DNA from: Paraktedonobacter sp035294465
Lineage (GTDB): Bacteria; Chloroflexota; Ktedonobacteria; Ktedonobacterales; Ktedonobacteraceae
Assembly (NCBI GenBank): GCA_035294465.1
Contig: DATGKW010000164.1
Location: forward strand, 1 to 58,615
Length of the DNA: 58,615 bases
Direction of reading: 5' to 3'
Shown: piece by piece, positions 41,457 to 50,545 of the stretch
Position numbering within the stretch: the stretch's first letter is position 1
Layout of the letters: each line of letters opens with the position of its first letter
Translations under genes and position numbers: made by a program
Notes under the pieces: model-generated
What the model saw: only the letters and a program-made list of their open reading frames with translations
What the model was told of the DNA's origin: nothing
The model's database searches: none

Positions 41457-42851
41457 GTGAAGGCGACGCGACTCTCAATTTTTCAACAACTGGCTCTGAA
41501 CTTTCTGTGGTTCCCCACGAACGCCCTGAATGGCGCTTTGTTGCCGGTGGTCGTCCCTACTCAGATTTTGCTCTTTGTTCCCTCCTCTCAAGTGGGGAGC
41601 GCGGCGCAAGGGACATTTCTCGGATGGCTCACTGCCGTTGTTTCCTTTGTGGCGCTCTTCATGCCTCTGCTGGTTGGTTCGCTCTCTGACCGCACACCTG
41701 GCAGGTTTGGTCGTCGTCATCCCTATATTGTCGCGGGCAGCGCGCTGCTCGTTTTCAGTACACCGCTGCTCGTCATCTCCAGCAATATCCTCATGTTTCT
41801 CTTCGGCCTTGCTTTCCTATACCTGGGTCTGAATACAATGACGCCTGCCTATCAAAGCCTGGTGCCAGATCGCGTGCCGGAGAAGCAGCGAGGGGAAGCT
41901 TCAGGCTTCGTGGGAGCGTTGACCATTCTGGGCAATATGGTAAGCTTTGGGCTGGCCGCGTGGCTGCTTGGTGGAGTCAGCCAGCGCTCCGCCTCCCCCA
42001 ATCTGATACGCCACAATGCCGGGGTGTTTTATATCATAACGACCGGCTTGATGGTGGTCGGAGTTCTGATCACGGTTCTGAGTGTCCATCCGACGCCGTT
42101 GAAACCCCAGTTGCGCCCGCCATCTCAGAGCCGGGAGTCCCGCCGGGAGAAGTTCAGACGCTGGTTTGTGCAGAGTTGGGTTGATCCCTGGCGCAAACAT
42201 AATTTCACGACGGTTTTCCTGACCCGCGCCTCTATTATGCTGGCTTTGAACTTATTCATGATCTTTATCGAATACTATTTTGCTCATGTGCAGCACGTTG
42301 CTAACTTTGTGACAACGACCGCTATCGTAGCCGTATTTGCTCTGGGAGGCGGAGTCGTCAGCGGCCTCGTGTTTGGCATCCTTTCGGATCGTCTCAAGCG
42401 ACGCGCGCCGGTCGTGAGCGCCGCGGCAATCCTCATGAGCTTTACCGCCCTGGCGTTCGTGGTGCTGCCCAGCAACGGGGTCAATGCCAGTAATCTCAAT
42501 TTCATCCTCTGGCCGCTGGGGGTGTGCTTTGGGTTGGGACACGGAGCTTTCTCAAGTGTAGACTGGGCTTTATCAATCGATGCGTTGCCCTCGCTCAAAC
42601 ATGTAGGGAAAGATCTGGGCTTGTGGAGCGCGTCTATGACTATCCCCTCTCTGACCGCTCCCTTGCTAGGAGGTATTGTTCTCACCGTCACAAACACCTA
42701 TCAGATGGTAGACGTGGGCTATCGCCTGATTTTCCTGCTGGCCTCATTGTTCCTGATCTTAGCCGCAATCTACGTCCTCTTTGTGCGTGAAGGGCAATCT
42801 GCTAAAAAACAGTCTGAACATGGCGAAAGTACGAAAGGTATGGATGCATGA
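41457..42851 (+). CDS. MFS transporter (first of tandem pair)
   Basis: 464 aa, 12 predicted helices. The MFS loop-2 signature reads GSLSDRTPGRFGRRHPYIVAG and is repeated after helix 7 as GILSDRLKRRAPVV, as in GPH/SLC45-like sugar transporters. LVPDRVPEKQRGEASGF and the GLGHGAFSSVDWALSIDALP segment near the C-terminus are shared with the next gene. It starts at GTG 41457 with a weak SD; no better start is seen. The TGA overlaps the ATG of the second transporter (ATGA). The substrate is unknown; GH12 and sugar-enzyme genes nearby make an oligosaccharide plausible. Confidence 0.88.
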   Translation: MKATRLSIFQQLALNFLWFPTNALNGALLPVVVPTQILLFVPSSQVGSAAQGTFLGWLTAVVSFVALFMPLLVGSLSDRTPGRFGRRHPYIVAGSALLVFSTPLLVISSNILMFLFGLAFLYLGLNTMTPAYQSLVPDRVPEKQRGEASGFVGALTILGNMVSFGLAAWLLGGVSQRSASPNLIRHNAGVFYIITTGLMVVGVLITVLSVHPTPLKPQLRPPSQSRESRREKFRRWFVQSWVDPWRKHNFTTVFLTRASIMLALNLFMIFIEYYFAHVQHVANFVTTTAIVAVFALGGGVVSGLVFGILSDRLKRRAPVVSAAAILMSFTALAFVVLPSNGVNASNLNFILWPLGVCFGLGHGAFSSVDWALSIDALPSLKHVGKDLGLWSASMTIPSLTAPLLGGIVLTVTNTYQMVDVGYRLIFLLASLFLILAAIYVLFVREGQSAKKQSEHGESTKGMDA

Positions 42852-44191
42852 AATATACTCGCCTCTCTCACTCCAGACAATTACTCCTGAATATTCTCTG
42901 GTTTCCCCTGAATGCCATAATCGCAGCTTTGCTCGCCATTGTTATTCCAACCCAACTTCTCCTTTTTGTGCCTTCCAGCCAGGTAGGCAGTGTTATGCAA
43001 GCAACTATTCTCAGCGGGCTAGTAGTGGCGGGGTCGATTATTTCGCTCCTTCTACCGCCTTTGATCGGAGCGCTCTCAGATCGCACACCTGGGAGGCTAG
43101 GTCGTCGCCGTCCCTATCTTCTGATCGGCGGGCTACTGCTAGCGGGTAGCACGCCTCTGCTGGTAAATGCCGAGACTCTCGTGCTCTTTTTCACCGGGCT
43201 GGCTCTCTTGCACGTTGGCGTCAATATTGTCAATCCTGCCTATCAAAGCCTGGTGCCGGATCTGGTACCGAAAGAGCAACGAGGAGCCGCTTCGGGCTAC
43301 GTTGGGGGGCTGACGATCCTGGGCAGTATGGCAAGTCTGGGGCTGGCTGCGTGGCTGCTTGGTGGAGTCAGCCTGCACATGTTTCACGCGGATCTGGTTC
43401 GCCGTAACGCAGGCATCTACTATATGGTGACGGTGACGCTGATGACGATAGGCATCCTGATCACGGTCCTGACTGCCCATGAAGTTCCTTATAGCCATCA
43501 CGATAGCCATCCTACTCCTGAAGCTACTGAAAGAAAAAGGACCATTCCCAGTCTCGTCTGGCGGCTCATGCATCACTGGGTAGAGCCCTGGCACGAACGG
43601 AACTTCACGATTGTCTTCCTCGCTCGCATGGCGATCATGCTGGGGATGACCATGTTCATGACCTATGTCGAGTACTATTTTGCCAGCGTCCAGCACATCA
43701 CCAACTTTGTAGCGACAACCGCGATCATAACGCTACTGGCGCTGGGTGGCGGCGTTGTCAGCGGCATTCTGGCTGGGGTCCTCTCCGACCGCATTAAACG
43801 CCGTGCGCCAGTCGTCTCGGTCGCAACGCTCTTTATGAGCCTGACCGCTTTTGGTTTTGTGATCATTCCTGATCACTTTGAGATCTGGCTCTGGCCGCTC
43901 GGTATCGTCTTTGGATTGGGCTACGGCGCCTTTTCGAGCGTCGATTGGGCGCTCACTATCGATACTCTCCCGTCGTTCAAGGAGTTGGGAAAACATCTGG
44001 GCTTATGGAATGCCTCTACTACGCTGCCGGCGCTGATTGCCCCGCTCCTGGGTGGCTTTATCATCACGACCGTCGGCGGGCAAAAGGATATCGAGCTGGG
44101 GTATCGCCTGATCTTCGCCTGCGCCACATTTTTCCTTCTCGTTGCCACCTTCGGTATTCTGCTGGTGCGCGAGCGCCACCCACTCTCGTAG
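42848..44191 (+). CDS. MFS transporter (second of tandem pair)
   Basis: 447 aa, close paralogue of the preceding gene along the whole length: SDRTPGRLGRRRPYLLIGG, LVPDLVPKEQRGAASGYVGG, GAFSSVDWALTIDTLPSFKE. 12 helices. ATGA overlap with the first copy means coupled translation and probably balanced amounts, so the two may work as a heteromeric pair or have diverged in substrate. It ends 6 bp before the converging Sfp gene. Confidence 0.9.
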   Translation: MKYTRLSHSRQLLLNILWFPLNAIIAALLAIVIPTQLLLFVPSSQVGSVMQATILSGLVVAGSIISLLLPPLIGALSDRTPGRLGRRRPYLLIGGLLLAGSTPLLVNAETLVLFFTGLALLHVGVNIVNPAYQSLVPDLVPKEQRGAASGYVGGLTILGSMASLGLAAWLLGGVSLHMFHADLVRRNAGIYYMVTVTLMTIGILITVLTAHEVPYSHHDSHPTPEATERKRTIPSLVWRLMHHWVEPWHERNFTIVFLARMAIMLGMTMFMTYVEYYFASVQHITNFVATTAIITLLALGGGVVSGILAGVLSDRIKRRAPVVSVATLFMSLTAFGFVIIPDHFEIWLWPLGIVFGLGYGAFSSVDWALTIDTLPSFKELGKHLGLWNASTTLPALIAPLLGGFIITTVGGQKDIELGYRLIFACATFFLLVATFGILLVRERHPLS

Positions 44192-44197
44192 CTTCTC

Positions 44198-44980
44198 TCA
44201 TACTACAACCTGATCCCAGCGCCAGCAGCGCAGCGAGACGCCGTGAGCTGGCAGAGCCAGCGCCGCCTTATAGCCAGAGGGTGCGTGAAGCGCGTACATT
44301 GACCAGGCAGAAGCAATCTGGTCCTCCTCGCGTGTCTCCACGAGAGCGGCCGGTTCATCTGGCGAGAGAGAGACATCGAACCGGTCCAGGCCGAGGGAGA
44401 TGCCCATGCCACGAGCCTTGATGTACGCCTCTTTGCGCGTCCAGGCGTTGAAAAAGCCTGTCTCCTTCAACTCTGCTGGCAGTGCATCCAGGGCAGCTCT
44501 CTCACGCGGCGAGAAAACGTGCGCGGCCAGTTCTGTGTGTTCAATGCCCCCGCGCATATACTCGATATCGACGCCCAGTTCACAGACGTGCGTAAAGGCA
44601 TAGAGGGCCAGATGGTGCGAGTGGGAAAGATTGAAATGCACCTGTGGCTGCCCAGCCTCCAGCGCGGGTTTGCCATAGGCGTTCAAGACAAAGCGCAATG
44701 CCTCCGGCGCAGTCTGGCAGTAAGCGGCCAGGAGCAAACGTAGCAGCGCGTGGGCCACCGTAAAGTGATCGCGATCGCGCGCGAAGTAAAAACGCGCGGC
44801 TCGTGCGGACTCTTCTGGCGAGAGATAAGCGGCCAGCCTGCTCAAAAGAGTCGAGGGGACTTCCAGGTCTGCCAGCCAGAGATGCACTTCACCTGCTTCA
44901 AGCGCTATATCGACAGGATGAGCAGGTTGCCAGGTAGAATCTACCTCTGTCATCGAAACGTTCTTTCTACTCCCACTCAC
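44198..44980 (-). CDS. 4'-phosphopantetheinyl transferase (Sfp type)
   Basis: 260 aa. Activates carrier proteins of polyketide, nonribosomal-peptide or fatty-acid pathways by moving 4'-phosphopantetheine from CoA to a Ser. Motifs of the Sfp (double-domain) class are in order: FNLSHSHHLALYAF, LGVDIEYMRGG (GxDIE, Mg site) and FFNAWTRKEAYIKARGMG (WxxKEAxxK). The start is GTG at 44980, overlapping the amidohydrolase TGA (GTGA), so the two are coupled. No PKS/NRPS gene lies in the window, so the target carrier must be elsewhere. Confidence 0.93.
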   Translation of the reverse strand: MSGSRKNVSMTEVDSTWQPAHPVDIALEAGEVHLWLADLEVPSTLLSRLAAYLSPEESARAARFYFARDRDHFTVAHALLRLLLAAYCQTAPEALRFVLNAYGKPALEAGQPQVHFNLSHSHHLALYAFTHVCELGVDIEYMRGGIEHTELAAHVFSPRERAALDALPAELKETGFFNAWTRKEAYIKARGMGISLGLDRFDVSLSPDEPAALVETREEDQIASAWSMYALHAPSGYKAALALPAHGVSLRCWRWDQVVV

Positions 44981-45807
44981 GAACGCAGCGTAAGCCTGTA
45001 TGTATCAATGGCCGTTTGTCCCCAGATACACGCCTGCTCGTGCTCGCTCAGGGCAGCTGTGACCTCACGCATGGTGTTGATTGCCTCGGCATAGGGTCCG
45101 CTGAGCGTGCTGACGGGCCAGTCGCTGGCAAAAATCAGTCGCTCGGCACCGAAGAGGGCCAGTGCGCTTTCCAGATAGGGCCGCAGGGTCTCTGCGGTAA
45201 TCGGCGGCGGTTCGGCCAGCCCTTGAATCGCTGAGAATTTCAGAGATACATTGGGCAGCGCGGCCAGAGGCCGTAGCTGCTCGGTCCAGGGACCTGCGCC
45301 GCCGGGAGTCAACGCCAGACCGGCGAGATGGTTCACGACAAAGCGAGTAGCCGACTGGGCGCGCATCATCTCTATAACCAGCGGCAGCATGCCTTCACGC
45401 GGCAGCACATCGCAGGTCATCCCTCGCGCGGCAAGGGCCTCAAGGCCGTGACTCAGAGGATGCCAATCATCCGTGGGCACAGGCATCAAGCGAACGCCTT
45501 TGAAGAGCGGCTCACGTGCTAGATTATCCAGCGTCGCGGCCACATCCCCGGCAGCCAGATCAACCCAGCCCACGACGCCGGCAATATGCGGATAACGCCG
45601 GGCAAGGTCCAGCATCCAGGCTGTCTCAGCCAGCGAATTATCGGCTTGAATAAGCACGCTATACTGAATGCCCAGGGCCTGCATCTGCGGCAGGATATCA
45701 GGAGGCATATAGTCGCGATTCATCTCCGGCAGGTTGACCTCTTTGTGCCAGGGATACTCGAAATTCTGGATTTGCCAGTAATGCTGGTGTGCATCAACAA
45801 TAACCAT
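44977..45807 (-). CDS. Amidohydrolase family 2 (TIM-barrel lactonase-like)
   Basis: 276 aa. Metal-dependent hydrolase of the amidohydro_2 family, like L-fuconolactonase and 2-pyrone-4,6-dicarboxylate lactonase: the first strand has VDAHQHYW (HxH), then GVVGWVDLAA, KGVRLMPVP, RFVVNHLAG, LKFSAIQGLA and the last strand LIFASDWPVS with the catalytic Asp. It probably opens a sugar-acid or aromatic lactone. It shares an operon with the Sfp-type gene (4-bp overlap). Starts at ATG 45807; the 270 bp upstream are divergent with Hsp20. Confidence 0.87.
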   Translation of the reverse strand: MVIVDAHQHYWQIQNFEYPWHKEVNLPEMNRDYMPPDILPQMQALGIQYSVLIQADNSLAETAWMLDLARRYPHIAGVVGWVDLAAGDVAATLDNLAREPLFKGVRLMPVPTDDWHPLSHGLEALAARGMTCDVLPREGMLPLVIEMMRAQSATRFVVNHLAGLALTPGGAGPWTEQLRPLAALPNVSLKFSAIQGLAEPPPITAETLRPYLESALALFGAERLIFASDWPVSTLSGPYAEAINTMREVTAALSEHEQACIWGQTAIDTYRLTLRS

Positions 45808-46081
45808 AGGCTCTGGAATAGCATCCCCCTTTTACGTGTTTTCCCATATGGATTGAGTGTATGGATCGTATACATTCATCCACATGTAGCTGTATTGTAT
45901 CGCGAAAAAGGAGAGGTCTGCTGGATTTCTCAATCTGCGCACGCTTCCTAAAAGTAGCAAAGAGGTGTGTACTTTCTAATAAACTTCTTACATATTATTA
46001 GTTTGATTCTAACAAAAAACGTGTATGCTTTTTCCAGAACAGAAAAACGGAGAAATCATAGACCAGAATGCAAGGAGGGAT

Positions 46082-46525
46082 ATGACAATGGCAAACATTA
46101 CTCGTTACAATCCGTTTGATGAGATAGTTTCGTTGCGCGATGCAATGGACCGCCTGTTTGAGGACAGCTTTATCGCACGCAGTCCGTTTTTCGGTAGTCG
46201 CGGGGTCGGCTCAAACCTGTACGAAACTGCCGATAGCTTTGTCTTGCAGGTTCCGATGCCCGGCGTCAATCCCAAAGATGTCGAGCTTACGGTGCAAGAG
46301 AACTCCGTGAACCTGAAATGGTCTGCCAACGTAAACGTGCCGGAGAACGCCACAACCCACTGGAGCGGCTTTGCCAGCAGCCAGTATCAGCAGAGCTTTA
46401 CGCTACCGTCTGCGACCAACGCCGACAAGGCTGAGGCCAGCTATGAGAACGGCGTTCTGACTCTTACCCTGCCCAAAGCAGAGAGCGCCAAAGCACGTCG
46501 GGTGAAGATCACTTCGGTTAAATAA
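46082..46525 (+). CDS. Small heat-shock protein Hsp20
   Basis: 147 aa. Alpha-crystallin domain in the second half: NLYETADSFVLQVPMPGVNPKDVELTV-type start (about residues 43-69 in pieces), FASSQYQQSFTLPS and YENGVLTLTLPKAE, a signature of ATP-independent holdases that bind unfolded protein. The N-terminus has the usual RYNPFDEIVSLRDAMDRLF. AAGGAGGG lies directly before the chosen ATG. Followed by a perfect terminator. No HrcA (CIRCE) site is seen in its leader. Confidence 0.95.
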   Translation: MTMANITRYNPFDEIVSLRDAMDRLFEDSFIARSPFFGSRGVGSNLYETADSFVLQVPMPGVNPKDVELTVQENSVNLKWSANVNVPENATTHWSGFASSQYQQSFTLPSATNADKAEASYENGVLTLTLPKAESAKARRVKITSVK

Positions 46526-46537
46526 ATATATAGTCTG

Positions 46538-46581
46538 TTCTCACAAAAAAGCGGGGGTCAGCCCCCGCTTTTTTGTGAGAA
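46538..46581. terminator. Bidirectional intrinsic terminator after Hsp20
   Basis: A perfect 20-bp stem (core GCGGGGG/CCCCCGC, flanked by A6 and T6 and TTCTCAC/GTGAGAA) with a 4-nt loop. It insulates Hsp20 from the cobalamin riboswitch. Confidence 0.95.
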
Positions 46582-46654
46582 TCCGCAGATGCACAGCGTT
46601 TGACAGCGCGTATAGTTGCAGCATATACTATGGCCGTCGATGTGACACAGATAT

Positions 46655-46850
46655 TGTTCTCATCGGGTGGCCTGAGAGACAGGCAGAATAGGGAAGCCGG
46701 TGAAAATCCGGCGCAGTCTCACGCGCTACTGTAACTGGCAAGTGGCCAGCTCTCTGATTTCCGCCAGGAAACCACGCCACTGTTCGCAAAGGCGAATGGG
46801 AAGGCGAGTTGGGCCGCGTTTGTAGCCAGAAGCCAGGAGACCTGCCCGAT
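46655..46850 (+). promoter_or_regulatory. Cobalamin riboswitch
   Basis: Conserved parts appear in order: GGGAAGCCGGTGAAAATCCG, GCGCAGTCTCACGCGCTACTGTAA, CGCCACTG, GGGAAGGCG and the B12 box AGCCAGGAGACCTGCC. This is the adenosylcobalamin/cobalamin class. It precedes the BtuF-like gene by about 175 nt, with a GCCCGATGGGG hairpin between that may be the expression platform. B12 binding would repress the downstream gene. Confidence 0.95.
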
Positions 46851-47025
46851 GGGGTATGCTTATCATCCTTCGCGTAAGAGGAGCAAGCTACCGAGACGAC
46901 AGGGCGAGCCTGGCCCATGAACACAGGCAGCTTCACGCGGCTCACCTGTTTTTTTATCTCCGGTTGGTCTCTGGTGTACGCGAGGAGACAGCGAGCGTTC
47001 TGAATGACCACGGAGGTTCAACTCG

Positions 47026-48060
47026 ATGTTCTCCCGTATTTTTTCTGGCCGGGCGCAACAGCCCGCCAGCCTCACCACACGTCAGTTTTTTTCCTTGATG
47101 TTCGTACTGTGTCTGGTTCTCACGGTCCTGCTGGCGGCATGCGGGCAAAGCAGCGCAGCGACTGCGACGACTGGGACAACGGCGACGCCCACGCCGGCCC
47201 TCGATGTTTACGGCAAACCAATCGTTTTTCCTGCCACACCCCCCAAACGTATTATCTCGCTTTCGCCAAGCATGAGCGAGATTCTGGGCGCACTTCACCT
47301 GGACAACCGCGTCGTAGCGGTGGATTACTACACAACGTATCCCAGTGATCTCACGAAGCTCCCGCGCATTTCCAGTTCGGAGGGAGTCTATAACGTGGAG
47401 CAGATTGTCGCGCTCAAACCGGATCTTGTACTCAGCGACGGCGGGCTAACGAAGCCATACGACAGCCAGTTGACGGCCCTGGGCGTGCATCTTGTTGATC
47501 TGCCGGGCACCACGCTGACTCAGGTCTTGCAGAAAATCCTGCTGGTGGGGCGGCTCACCTTCACCCAGGCCACTGCTCAGTCAGTAGTCAACACGCTTCA
47601 GCAGCAAATCGCCTCGATCAAAGCAACCGTCGCGGGCACTACAGCGCCCACAGTCATGCTTGAAGCAGACGATAGCACGCCTGGGAAACCCTACGTCTTC
47701 GGCGGCGGTTCGTTTGGCGATGAATTGATCCAGGATGCGAACGGAATCAACGTCTTCCACAACGATACGAGCGGAGGTGGCTACCCGCAGGTTACAGACG
47801 AGGCGGTCATCGCGGCGAATCCCCAGTTCATCATCCTGACGGAAAGCCCGGCCTATGGAGGAAATCCAGCGCTGGTCTATCAACGTCCCCACTGGAGCGG
47901 AATCGCAGCGCTCAAACTTCACCAGGTTTACGCGCTCAATGTGAATATCATGCAGCATCCCAGCCAGCGGTTGGTTGATGGCCTGCGCTGCCTGGCCCAG
48001 ATTCTGCACCCGAAGAAGTTCACCGGCGCGTTGCCCGCTTATTGTACCGGAACGGTATAA
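47026..48060 (+). CDS. BtuF-like cobalamin ABC substrate-binding lipoprotein
   Basis: 344 aa. Lipoprotein signal with LLAAC lipobox (about residues 31-42), then a helical-backbone Peripla_BP_2 fold: KRIISLSPSMSEILGALHL, VVAVDYYTTYP, VYNVEQIVALKPDLVLSDGG, ending IMQHPSQRLVDGLRCLAQIL. Such proteins bind vitamin B12 or siderophores; the riboswitch upstream makes cobalamin or a precursor the likely ligand. No permease (BtuC) or ATPase (BtuD) gene follows, so the binding protein is an orphan that must dock to a transporter encoded elsewhere. GGAGG lies 9 nt before the ATG. Confidence 0.92.
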   Translation: MFSRIFSGRAQQPASLTTRQFFSLMFVLCLVLTVLLAACGQSSAATATTGTTATPTPALDVYGKPIVFPATPPKRIISLSPSMSEILGALHLDNRVVAVDYYTTYPSDLTKLPRISSSEGVYNVEQIVALKPDLVLSDGGLTKPYDSQLTALGVHLVDLPGTTLTQVLQKILLVGRLTFTQATAQSVVNTLQQQIASIKATVAGTTAPTVMLEADDSTPGKPYVFGGGSFGDELIQDANGINVFHNDTSGGGYPQVTDEAVIAANPQFIILTESPAYGGNPALVYQRPHWSGIAALKLHQVYALNVNIMQHPSQRLVDGLRCLAQILHPKKFTGALPAYCTGTV

Positions 48061-48209
48061 TTAAAAGATGTAGTTGCGTAAGCGAGCAGGAGGCAGATAA
48101 GAGGTAATCCTGCTCGTTCCTCTGATTGATATCTTTGCGCTGCTTGTGCCGCTTGTTCCTTGCGACCTTCCAGCAGAGCGCTGCTCAAGGCAGAGAGAAA
48201 TAGATCGAG

Positions 48210-48244
48210 CCTTTGTTCAGTTTGCGGACTTTTACATAGCCCTG
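48210..48244. repeat. Dispersed intergenic repeat, copy 1
   Basis: Starts CCTTTGTTCAGTTTGC; 31 of 35 positions match copy 2 at 55560-55594. Neither copy is inside a recognised gene. The rest of 48061-48476 holds GATCTC/GAGATC and TGCTCC/GGGAGCA hairpins and no supported gene. Confidence 0.7.
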
Positions 48245-48476
48245 ATCGGTGATTTTCATTGTTGCCGAGACCGGCTATGAAAGAGTGATGAAAACCTGCC
48301 ACAAATTCTATTGCTCCGACGCCGGTGAAAGGGTAGAATGGGAGCAGAAATAGGCTCTGATCTCCTAAGAGATCCTGGGGGAGCGCATCGTTTCCAACGC
48401 GGAGTCTCTACGTCGCTGGGCTGGAGAATCTGGCGTGGATGATTGGCTGGCCGCGTTTACAAGGAGGCGGTTTTCT

Positions 48477-49235
48477 ATGAGCCTCTATCGCATTCTGGTA
48501 GCGGAGGACGAGGAGATCGCGCGCCGGGCGCTGCGTCTGATCTGCGAGCGAAGCGAGTGCCCTGTGGAGGTTGTGGCCGAGGCCAGTACGGGCCGGCAGG
48601 TGGTGGAAGCGCTGGAGGCGGCGCACCCCGATATCATTCTGATGGACGTGGTGATGCCTGGCATAGATGGCCTGGAAGCAACCAGGATGGTGCATGAGAA
48701 GTATCCTGCGACCAGAGTAGCGATTGTCTCGGCCTATGAAAAGTTTGATTACGCGCGGCAGGCCTTGCGCGCCGGTGCCGTCGATTATCTTCTCAAGCCG
48801 GTGCGCCCGGAGCAAGTGGAGGCGCTGCTCAAAAAGCTGTGCGCCGATCTGGACGCTGAGAAGGCGCGAATGGCTGGCGCAGAAGTGTTCACGCCGAATG
48901 CGGGAGAACAGGGGCCGCATGCGTATCTGCTCAGGCGCGTGCGGGAGTATGTCGCGGCCCACTACGCGCAAAGCCTGACCCTGGAAGAGGTGGCCGGGCA
49001 GGTGGCTCTTTCCCCTACGTATTTCAGCCGCATTTTTAAGCAGGAGATGGGCTGTACCTTTGTCGAGTATCTGACACGTGTGCGCCTGGATGAAGCCAAA
49101 CGCCTTCTGCGTACCACCACGCTTTCTCTGGCAGATATCGGCTATGCCGTTGGCTACCAGAGCCCCAACTATTTTTCTGAAGTGTTTAAGGCTGTTGAGG
49201 GTATGACCGCCAGCGCATACCGGCGCCAGCCTTAA
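48477..49235 (+). CDS. AraC-type response regulator (YesN-like)
   Basis: 252 aa. N-terminal receiver domain (YRILVAEDEEIARRAL, phospho-acceptor in IILMDVVMPGIDG, KPVRPEQ lysine) fused to a C-terminal double-HTH AraC domain (YAQSLTLEEVAGQVALSPTY, then LADIGYAVGYQSPNYFSEVF), the layout of YesN-like regulators that often control sugar-transport genes. AAGGAGG is 8 nt before the ATG. No sensor kinase is adjacent, so its partner is encoded elsewhere. It stands between the BtuF gene and a converging methyltransferase. Confidence 0.93.
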   Translation: MSLYRILVAEDEEIARRALRLICERSECPVEVVAEASTGRQVVEALEAAHPDIILMDVVMPGIDGLEATRMVHEKYPATRVAIVSAYEKFDYARQALRAGAVDYLLKPVRPEQVEALLKKLCADLDAEKARMAGAEVFTPNAGEQGPHAYLLRRVREYVAAHYAQSLTLEEVAGQVALSPTYFSRIFKQEMGCTFVEYLTRVRLDEAKRLLRTTTLSLADIGYAVGYQSPNYFSEVFKAVEGMTASAYRRQP

Positions 49236-49292
49236 GGCTGACGTTTTTGCTATCCCACCTTTCTGCCCTGGCGTTGCCTGAAACGGGTGGGG

Positions 49293-50186
49293 TTAGCTCT
49301 TCTGACCATAGGCATATCTGAAGCGGTAGATGGTATGGTGTTGCTCCCACTCCTGCTGCATTGCGGCGACTAAGTGGTCGAACTCTTCTGCTGGCAGGCG
49401 GAAGCGTGCCTGAAACACATCGCGCACGCTGGTAAAGGTTGTACGAAAGTTTGTAGACATCAGCCCGCCGATCCGGCCTCCCCATTGCCCCAGGGGAATA
49501 TCGATGATGCCTTTCTCCACAGCTTGGAGGCCTGCCTGATACAGGTAATCATCGAGCGAGCGTGCGACTACGCCGCTGGTATCCAGCCCACGAATCGCAG
49601 CCAGTTGACTCATTAATTCAAAGAGGCGCTGGGTTGAAGGGCCTGCCGGCGCGATCTCGCTGCCCCCTTCAACCAGTTCAACCCACCCTCCAGGCCGCGT
49701 TACGCGTGCCAGCTCTTTTACCTCGACTGTCCAGGCTGTTAAAGGCAGTGCCGTCACCAGGAGCCGCTGGTGAACATAATCAAAACTGGCGTCGGGGAAG
49801 GGAAGCCCATCCAGAACGTTTCCAGCAACAAAACGGTAATGAGGGGGATTTTCGGCTTTTCCCGCTTCTAGATCGAAGCCAGTCACCTGGGCGGAAGGAA
49901 ATTGCGCGCACATTTCGTAACACCACTGTCCACTGCCGCATCCCACGTCCAATATTGAGGTGGGATTCTGTAATGGGGCTAGAAAGTTGCCTTTAAGCGT
50001 GGCACGCAGCACATAATGCTGGAAATCCAGGCGATTGATCTCACCGAGATCTTTGGGCAGCATATAGGGCACATTCTGCATAAAGCGCCTGTTGCCGGCC
50101 ATTGCCGGTAAGGCCACGCGCTCGTCTTGCGGGCTTTGCCCGGAGGCAGTGGAAAATTTTTTTCGTGATTTGAAGGGCCAGGGCAT
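49293..50186 (-). CDS. Class I SAM-dependent methyltransferase
   Basis: 297 aa. An N-terminal region of about 55 residues that often precedes this group (LPKDLGEINRLDFQHYVLRA) is followed by motif I ILDVGCGSGQWCYEM, then VTGFDLEAG, FPDASFDYVHQRLLVTAL and RVTRPGGWVELVEGG. The UbiE/Methyltransf_25 style fits small-molecule or lipid methylation; the substrate is unknown. It has its own promoter and is divergent from the C1 operon across a 359-bp gap. Confidence 0.88.
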   Translation of the reverse strand: MPWPFKSRKKFSTASGQSPQDERVALPAMAGNRRFMQNVPYMLPKDLGEINRLDFQHYVLRATLKGNFLAPLQNPTSILDVGCGSGQWCYEMCAQFPSAQVTGFDLEAGKAENPPHYRFVAGNVLDGLPFPDASFDYVHQRLLVTALPLTAWTVEVKELARVTRPGGWVELVEGGSEIAPAGPSTQRLFELMSQLAAIRGLDTSGVVARSLDDYLYQAGLQAVEKGIIDIPLGQWGGRIGGLMSTNFRTTFTSVRDVFQARFRLPAEEFDHLVAAMQQEWEQHHTIYRFRYAYGQKS

Positions 50187-50241
50187 GGTTTGTCCTTTCT
50201 GTAGAGAATGCGAGGAGGAAATCTCCAGAAAGCTGATTCAG

Positions 50242-50270
50242 AATGTAAGAGGTAGAAATTTTGTTGTCAA
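50242..50270 (-). promoter_or_regulatory. Promoter of the methyltransferase gene
   Basis: Minus strand: -35 TTGACA (50270-50265), 17 bp, -10 TACATT (50247-50242). The rest of the 50187-50545 gap contains an AGTATG/CATACT inverted repeat (about 50436-50452) 95 bp before the C1 operon start and no gene. Confidence 0.7.
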
Positions 50271-50545
50271 GGGATTTTGCATAAAAAGAAGAACAACGAA
50301 AAAATTTTTAATGGCTTTTTAATGGCCAGAATCAGCCCCCTGCGAGGCTTTTTTGCCCGGCTACACTGAAACTATGCAGGAAAGAGGGAAAATTTGTGTA
50401 GAAAAAGGCAAACGAGCGGATCGACAAATGGAGTATGTTCTCTCCATACTGATTTATAAAGGTAACGTAGGATGCCAGTGCCAACAAAATTGGGGCGAGA
50501 GAGCAGGCAGGAACTGAAATGTCTTCTTGCGATATGGAGGAATGA

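Noticed and set aside
48301..48400. A GCCGGTGAAA segment suggesting a second cobalamin riboswitch
   Set aside because: No B12 box or other conserved elements follow, only small hairpins.
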